A stretch of DNA of 16,067 nucleotides, from NCBI GenBank assembly GCA_005880605.1, contig VBIS01000027.1:1-16067 (forward strand), given 5' to 3'. The DNA comes from Chloroflexota bacterium. GTDB lineage: Bacteria; Chloroflexota; Dormibacteria; CF-121. The notes under the pieces were generated by a model. The model worked only from the letters and a program-made list of their open reading frames with translations, searched no databases and was not told where the DNA came from. Positions 12,484 through 16,067 of this stretch are shown here, piece by piece. Both the position numbers and the translations under genes were made by a program. Every line of letters begins with the position of its first letter. Position 1 is the stretch's first letter.

Positions 12484-14020
12484 GCGTCCCGACTCTCCCT
12501 CGCCCTTTCGAGGAGGGCAGGGTGGGCGTCTGCCCGGGCGGCGGAAAGAGCAGGTCATACAGGTCTTGCTGGCGGCGCCGCGCACCCTCATAAATGCTGT
12601 GCACCCGGGCACGCGGCCGGAAAACGCGGCCTCGTGCCGGCGTCGTCGACCAGAGTCGTGGCAATTTGCCCAACGCGTGCAGTACCAGCAGGGCGGCTCC
12701 GCGACTGGAGGCTTCCGGCTCCGGAGAGGTCATGACGCGCTGGTTCAGGGCGTCGGCCAGCATCTGGCTCCAAGCGGGCGAATGGATCAACTGGCCGCCG
12801 GTTGCGATCACGGACTCTGGCCGATTCACGGCGCGCCGCATTGCCGACGCCACGGTGACGAGCTGGTAGGTGATCGCCTCCATCGCCGCCCGGAGCATCT
12901 GGTCCGGCTGGCTTCCTAGAGACAGACCGGCAATCACCGCGCGCGCGTCGCCTCGCCAGTTGGGGCTTCGCTCACCGGCCCAGAACGGCAGGATGGTTAG
13001 CCCATGGCTATCGGGCGCCAGGGCCGCCGCCGCGTGCTTCAGCTTTTTCTTGTTCTGCAAGCCGAGGACGTCGGTGAACCAACGCACTACGTTGCCGCCC
13101 TCACTCAGCGCCCCGCCGAGCACGAATCGGCGTCGATCCAGGCGGTAAACGAATGTCCCCCAGGGGACCGCGACTCGTTCACGTTCCAGCAAGACCCGCA
13201 TCGCGCCCGACGTTCCGATCGTCGCGCACGCCCAGCGGGGACTCAGGGCGCCGGCCCCCACGTTCGCGAGACCCCCATCGCCGACCGGGAGATACCACGG
13301 AATCTCAGACAGCTCCGGCCATCGCCGTGCGAAGCTGGGTCGGAGTGATCGAAGTGGGTGGTCCCAGTCAGAGAGCCGCGCCAGGGCCTTGACCTGGATG
13401 CCCGCCAGCTTCAAGGCTTGCGCGTCCCACTGGCAGCGGTTCACGTCGAGCAGCCCGGTGCCCGATGCCATCGAATAACTGACGGGGGACTCGCCGAGGA
13501 GCTCCTGGTAGAGATACTCCCCCAGCGACATCCAGCGCACCGTTCGCCGAACGGCGCTGGGGCGCGTGGCTCGCAACCAGCGCAACTTGGACGGCCAGTA
13601 GCTGGCATGGAAGAAGCACCCCGTGCGCGCGTGATAGGCGCCCTCGTCAAAGCGCGCGCGCAAGTCGCGTGTCTCGCGAGTACTCCGGGTATCGGCCCAG
13701 GTGAAGAGCTCGGTGGTGGGCCGACGCGAGCGGTCGACCCCCAGCAAGCTATGCCAGTAGCAGGAAACACCTGCGGCGAGGATTTCGGCATTGTCTTTGC
13801 GGGCGGCGCTCAGCGCGCCATCGATACTCTGCGCGATGAGCTTGATCAGTTCATCGGGGTCCGACGAGACCTCACCGGGCTCTGCCGTCCGAACCTTGTA
13901 GGGCACATCCGAGAGGGTCGTAGGCCGCATCCGCCCGCGGATGTCATAGATGACGGCGCGGACGGATGAGGTCCCGATATCCAGGGCAAGAACGCTCTGC
14001 TTATGGGTCGGCTTCGACAT
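12419..14020 (-). CDS. FGGY-family carbohydrate kinase
   Basis: This 533-residue kinase phosphorylates a sugar or sugar acid using ATP. The N-terminal FGGY domain has the phosphate loop LALDIGTSSVRAVIYD (11-26) and the substrate-region WADTRST (108-114). The predicted catalytic base is D248 in VGDGG. The C-terminal domain has IGTSGAM (268-274) and ATGGQLIHSPAWSQMLADAL (406-425). The overall pattern is nearest to gluconate/xylulose-type kinases, but the substrate cannot be set from sequence alone. Domain similarity stops near residue 492. The last ~41 residues are read from a palindromic intergenic stretch and then antisense to the GH18 gene, and look like readthrough extension. The gene lies 27 bp after the MEDS regulator on the same strand, so that protein probably controls it. 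Confidence 0.9.
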   Translation of the reverse strand: MSKPTHKQSVLALDIGTSSVRAVIYDIRGRMRPTTLSDVPYKVRTAEPGEVSSDPDELIKLIAQSIDGALSAARKDNAEILAAGVSCYWHSLLGVDRSRRPTTELFTWADTRSTRETRDLRARFDEGAYHARTGCFFHASYWPSKLRWLRATRPSAVRRTVRWMSLGEYLYQELLGESPVSYSMASGTGLLDVNRCQWDAQALKLAGIQVKALARLSDWDHPLRSLRPSFARRWPELSEIPWYLPVGDGGLANVGAGALSPRWACATIGTSGAMRVLLERERVAVPWGTFVYRLDRRRFVLGGALSEGGNVVRWFTDVLGLQNKKKLKHAAAALAPDSHGLTILPFWAGERSPNWRGDARAVIAGLSLGSQPDQMLRAAMEAITYQLVTVASAMRRAVNRPESVIATGGQLIHSPAWSQMLADALNQRVMTSPEPEASSRGAALLVLHALGKLPRLWSTTPARGRVFRPRARVHSIYEGARRRQQDLYDLLFPPPGQTPTLPSSKGRGRVGTPSAAVGSSSRTKDLRSPAARH

Positions 14021-14047
14021 GCTGCCATTCTGGCCGACCGCGAGCGG

Positions 14048-14827
14048 TCAGTTCAGCCAGTAGCCGACCTGAGGCCCAAAAATATCGGAGTGGAGTTTGA
14101 GCGCCTCGATCACGGTTACGCCATCAACGGCGCGAACGTCGTAGGCGCAGATGGTGACAACGGGAAAGCGTTTGAAGAGCGGGCCGACCCGCTGCTCAAC
14201 GATCAGGTGCTCCGCAACGGAGCCGACGGCGTCGATGTCCGCGAGCACGTCGGCCAGGAGGCGGATCGGTCCCGGCCGTTTGCGGGTTGCGGCCGTCAGG
14301 AGTTGCTCGAAGCGTAAGACCTGCTCAGCGGCGGATCCGGGGACTTCCGGGTAGATCATCAGCAGGCCGGACCCGACGGCCTCCGCGGCGTCGACGCCAT
14401 CGTTGCGCAGCGCGGCGAAATAGTGCTCACGCAGATCAGGTCGGGCGCGCAGCACGACCGTCTGCCCCGCCAGCAAGCCGTCTCGCATCAAGGGAAGGCC
14501 AAGCCGGAGCCGGCCGGCATCGCTGGTGTAAAAGGCCGCGAGGTGGCTCCCCATCGAGACAACCACGTCCTGGATGGTGATCGTCGACGGCGAGCCGGTG
14601 TCCGGGGCCTTGCTAACCTGATCTGGACCCGCCTCCATGAATCGCCTGAGGTCTTGCTCGCGAAGTCGGCGGGCTCGGCGGCGCCCCACCCGGTGTGCCG
14701 GCAGTAGGCCACTGTCCGTCCAACGTCGGATGGAAGCCTCGCTGACCTTGAGGAACGTCGCGGCATCGCGGGTCGTCAGAAGCCGGTCGCCCTCCGGCGG
14801 GATCTCTTGACGCTTACCGGCATTCAT
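14048..14827 (-). CDS. HTH (MerR/excisionase-type) plus MEDS-domain sensory regulator
   Basis: This is a 259-residue protein. Residues 16-64 are a MerR/excisionase-type helix-turn-helix (LTTRDAATFLKVSEASIRRW, then GLLPAHRVGRRRARRLREQDL). Residues ~92-250 match the MEDS pattern: SHLAAFYTS, then a helix and GLLAGQTVVLRARPD, RFEQLLTAA, and a late VVTICAYDVR plus ALKLHSDIFG. The MEDS (methanogen/methylotroph DcmR sensory) domain is known from DcmR, the regulator of dichloromethane catabolism, and from archaeal and bacterial sensors; its ligand is usually unknown. It is first in a likely two-gene operon with the FGGY kinase (27-bp gap), so the ligand may be a sugar-related metabolite. The ATG at 14827 lacks a strong Shine-Dalgarno. 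Confidence 0.85.
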   Translation of the reverse strand: MNAGKRQEIPPEGDRLLTTRDAATFLKVSEASIRRWTDSGLLPAHRVGRRRARRLREQDLRRFMEAGPDQVSKAPDTGSPSTITIQDVVVSMGSHLAAFYTSDAGRLRLGLPLMRDGLLAGQTVVLRARPDLREHYFAALRNDGVDAAEAVGSGLLMIYPEVPGSAAEQVLRFEQLLTAATRKRPGPIRLLADVLADIDAVGSVAEHLIVEQRVGPLFKRFPVVTICAYDVRAVDGVTVIEALKLHSDIFGPQVGYWLN

Positions 14828-14969
14828 CTATTACCCGTGAAACAAGCCTGAGTTCCTTATCGCCCGTCGTCGGGCTGCTTCCACAGCGAGTTGGCTCCGT
14901 GCGCGCATTAACTGTAAAGGAGAACGGTGACGGCTGCAATCTCTGCCGGGTGCTCACCCGTTGTCCGAG

Positions 14970-15182
14970 CTAGACCAGGGCGTGCTCGACGGCGTAGCGA
15001 GTGGCAGCGCTTCGAGAGCCGACGCCGATCTTGGCGAAGACCGAGCGCAGATGGGCGTCAACCGTTCGGGAGCTGACACCGAGCCGGTCGGCGATCTCGC
15101 GGTTGGTCAAGCCGGCTGCGACCAGCTTCAAGACGCCCACCTCGCGGGACGTCAGCTGATCAGGAAACGTCTCTTCCGCGAC
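14970..15182 (-). pseudogene. Decayed LuxR/GerE-type HTH gene without a start codon
   Basis: A 70-codon open frame ends in TAG at 14970-14972 and encodes a complete GerE helix-turn-helix: QLTSREVGVLKLVAAGLTNR, then EIADRLGVSSRTVDAHLRSV and RSAATRYAVEHALV. A TAA closes the frame at 15183-15185, and no ATG, GTG or TTG precedes the HTH. An ATG at 15206 in another frame would reach it only with a frameshift. It lies directly downstream of the intact homologue at 15279-15551 and shares its RSAATRYA-(D/E)H ending. The most likely explanation is a degenerate tandem copy; a sequencing frameshift or a rare start codon are alternatives. Confidence 0.7.
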
Positions 15183-15278
15183 TTACACCAGGTACGATGT
15201 TGCATTGTGCTGTACGGTGCTCAGCATAACAGTCAGGGATCGAGAGATGCTCAACGCTATTCGAATACCGCTGGGTCG

Positions 15279-15551
15279 TTAGGCCAGGCCGTGGTCGATC
15301 GCGTAGCGGGTCGCCGCGCTGCGGTGCGAAACGGCCAACTTGCGGAAGATTTCCCTGAGGTGCGCATGCACGGTGCGCCGGCTTAGAAAAAGCTCATCTG
15401 CGATTTGGGCATCGGTCCACCCTCTCGCCAGCAAACGCAACACCTCGGCTTGCCGTGGCGTCAGGTGATGCTCCAAAACCGGATCGACGTTTGCGACTCC
15501 GACCGCCTGTCTGCCGGTGTCCGACGACGCTCCCCCTTGGCCCACGATCAT
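15279..15551 (-). CDS. LuxR/GerE-type HTH-only transcription regulator
   Basis: This 90-residue protein is almost entirely the GerE DNA-binding domain: HLTPRQAEVLRLLARGWTDA, QIADELFLSRRTVHAHLREI, then RSAATRYAIDHGLA. There is no receiver or sensor domain, so it resembles single-domain LuxR proteins whose activity depends on other proteins or on abundance. I prefer the ATG at 15551, which follows AAGGGGGCGG; a GTG at 15614 would add 21 residues. The start region is duplicated: a 23-bp tandem repeat (15532-15577) creates a nine-codon mini-ORF whose TGA overlaps this ATG. A decayed homologue lies downstream on the same strand. Confidence 0.8.
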   Translation of the reverse strand: MIVGQGGASSDTGRQAVGVANVDPVLEHHLTPRQAEVLRLLARGWTDAQIADELFLSRRTVHAHLREIFRKLAVSHRSAATRYAIDHGLA

Positions 15552-15577
15552 CCGCCCCCTTGCCCCACGGTCATCCG
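15532..15577. repeat. 23-bp tandem repeat covering the start of the LuxR-type gene
   Basis: The adjacent units 15532-15554 and 15555-15577 match at 21 of 23 positions. Each unit carries, on the minus strand, an ATG (15551 and 15574) following a purine-rich tract or its equivalent. The unit length is not a multiple of three, so the two ATGs are in different frames. Confidence 0.8.
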
Positions 15578-15708
15578 GAGGGCGAAAACTCTTCCTTTGT
15601 TCGAAGCGTTGCACCCATTGTCGCTGGCCTGCATCGGCAGGACTGCCTAATTCAAAGGCTATGCGATAAGACTAAAAGCTCCCTTAAGGGGAGGATTGAG
15701 GAGACTCC

Positions 15709-15717
15709 TGTTAGACT
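15709..15717 (+). promoter_or_regulatory. Candidate extended -10 promoter for tRNA-Gln
   Basis: TGT-TAGACT fits an extended -10 and would start transcription about 17 nt upstream of the tRNA. No good -35 is seen at 16-18 bp spacing. Confidence 0.35.
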
Positions 15718-15740
15718 GTCGACGCTTTTCCAGCACCCGC

Positions 15741-15816
15741 TGGGGCGTGGCCAAGCTGGTAAGGCGCCTGACTCTGGATCAGGTAATCCTAGGTTCGAAT
15801 CCTAGCGCCCCAGCCA
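15741..15816 (+). tRNA. tRNA-Gln (anticodon CUG)
   Basis: The cloverleaf is complete: acceptor TGGGGCG (15741-15747) pairs with CGCCCCA (15806-15812). The D arm has stem GCC/GGC. The anticodon stem CCTGA/TCAGG holds the loop CTCTGGA, with anticodon CTG at 15774-15776. The T arm is CTAGG-TTCGAAT-CCTAG. The CCA end is encoded (15814-15816), with discriminator G15813. It reads CAG codons. The gene stands alone, with no other tRNA adjacent in the window. Confidence 0.97.
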
Positions 15817-15942
15817 TCGCCTTCAAGACAAGCCATGCCGTCCACCGGTCGTACGAACTGGCCCCCACGCCAGGGAGTGGGCTAACTGGGGTGGCCCATT
15901 ACGGCCGGACATGGGCAATGAAACGGTTTCGTGCCGGCGCGC

Positions 15943-16067
15943 CTACCGGCTGTAGCTCGCGCTCAGGTCGGCCTGAGCCAGGACGTGCCCCTGCAGCGCC
16001 TGTTGGAGCTCGCCGTGAGAATAGAGCGGTTTCAGCGACAGCATCTGATCCAGCGCGTAAATCGTGA
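15943..16067 (-). CDS. 3' end of an unidentified gene (partial)
   Basis: On the minus strand a frame is open from the window edge to a TAG at 15943-15945, giving 40 residues including LDQMLSLKPLYSHGELQQAL and a QADLSASYSR ending. Amphipathic helical periodicity and regular codon use suggest real coding sequence, but the visible part is too short to assign a family. The gene converges on tRNA-Gln. Confidence 0.4.
   Translation of the reverse strand, partial: TIYALDQMLSLKPLYSHGELQQALQGHVLAQADLSASYSR

Noticed and set aside
11506..12612. Open frame on the minus strand opposite the GH18-like gene
   Set aside because: It overlaps the catalytic domain on the other strand and resembles no family.
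13358..13969. Open frame on the plus strand opposite the FGGY kinase
   Set aside because: It is antisense to a well-conserved kinase domain and shows no independent signals.
15696..16067. Open plus-strand frame running through tRNA-Gln to the window end
   Set aside because: It reads through a structurally complete tRNA and then antisense to the likely partial gene at 15943-16067.

Overview
The window is a GC-rich stretch of a bacterial chromosome with short intergenic gaps and frequent GTG/TTG starts. It holds a class A PBP, FtsH, HspR-like MerR regulators, YtxH and CsbD stress proteins, single-domain receivers and a tRNA-Gln. Gene content and protein style suggest a soil or environmental Chloroflexota-like lineage, possibly Dormibacterota. 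That placement is inference, because no rRNA or other phylogenetic marker is present. I see no phage, IS element or CRISPR array.

Layout. 1-2531 (+): the 3' end of a probable TIM-barrel glycosidase-like gene, then a complete ftsH. 2425-3180 (-): a two-gene cassette of a stand-alone receiver followed by an HspR-like MerR regulator. Its leader (3181-3340) contains a tandem 39-bp repeat and a small open frame. 3407-4035 (+): two consecutive YtxH-type small membrane proteins. 4074-6484 (-): a class A penicillin-binding protein preceded by an overlapping small one-TM ORF. 6711-7190 (+): a zinc-ribbon membrane protein. 7233-7421 (-): a CsbD-like stress protein with a good intrinsic terminator. 7623-9061 (+): a solo HspR-like MerR gene, then a second receiver/MerR cassette. 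A consensus sigma-70 promoter, a terminator-like hairpin and a small leader frame lie in front of that cassette. 9166-9657 (+): a two-TM protein of unknown function. 9670-10695 (-): a C39-like secreted cysteine peptidase and a zinc-ribbon protein. 10840-12483 (+): a secreted GH18/YaaH-like glycosidase. 12419-14827 (-): an HTH-MEDS regulator and an FGGY sugar kinase in one probable operon. 14970-15551 (-): one intact LuxR-type HTH-only gene and one decayed copy of it. 15741-15816 (+): tRNA-Gln(CUG). 15943-16067 (-): the 3' end of an unidentified gene.

How it fits together. Much of the content concerns the cell envelope and stress: FtsH proteolysis, PBP, two secreted glycan-hydrolase candidates, a secreted peptidase, YtxH and CsbD. 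The most distinctive element is the repeated pairing of a receiver gene with no output domain and a downstream HspR-like MerR gene with no sensor domain. It occurs twice in tightly coupled form, plus one extra MerR copy, with no dnaK, dnaJ or histidine kinase in the window. This looks like a two-component output split over two proteins. That function is inferred from arrangement and has not been shown.
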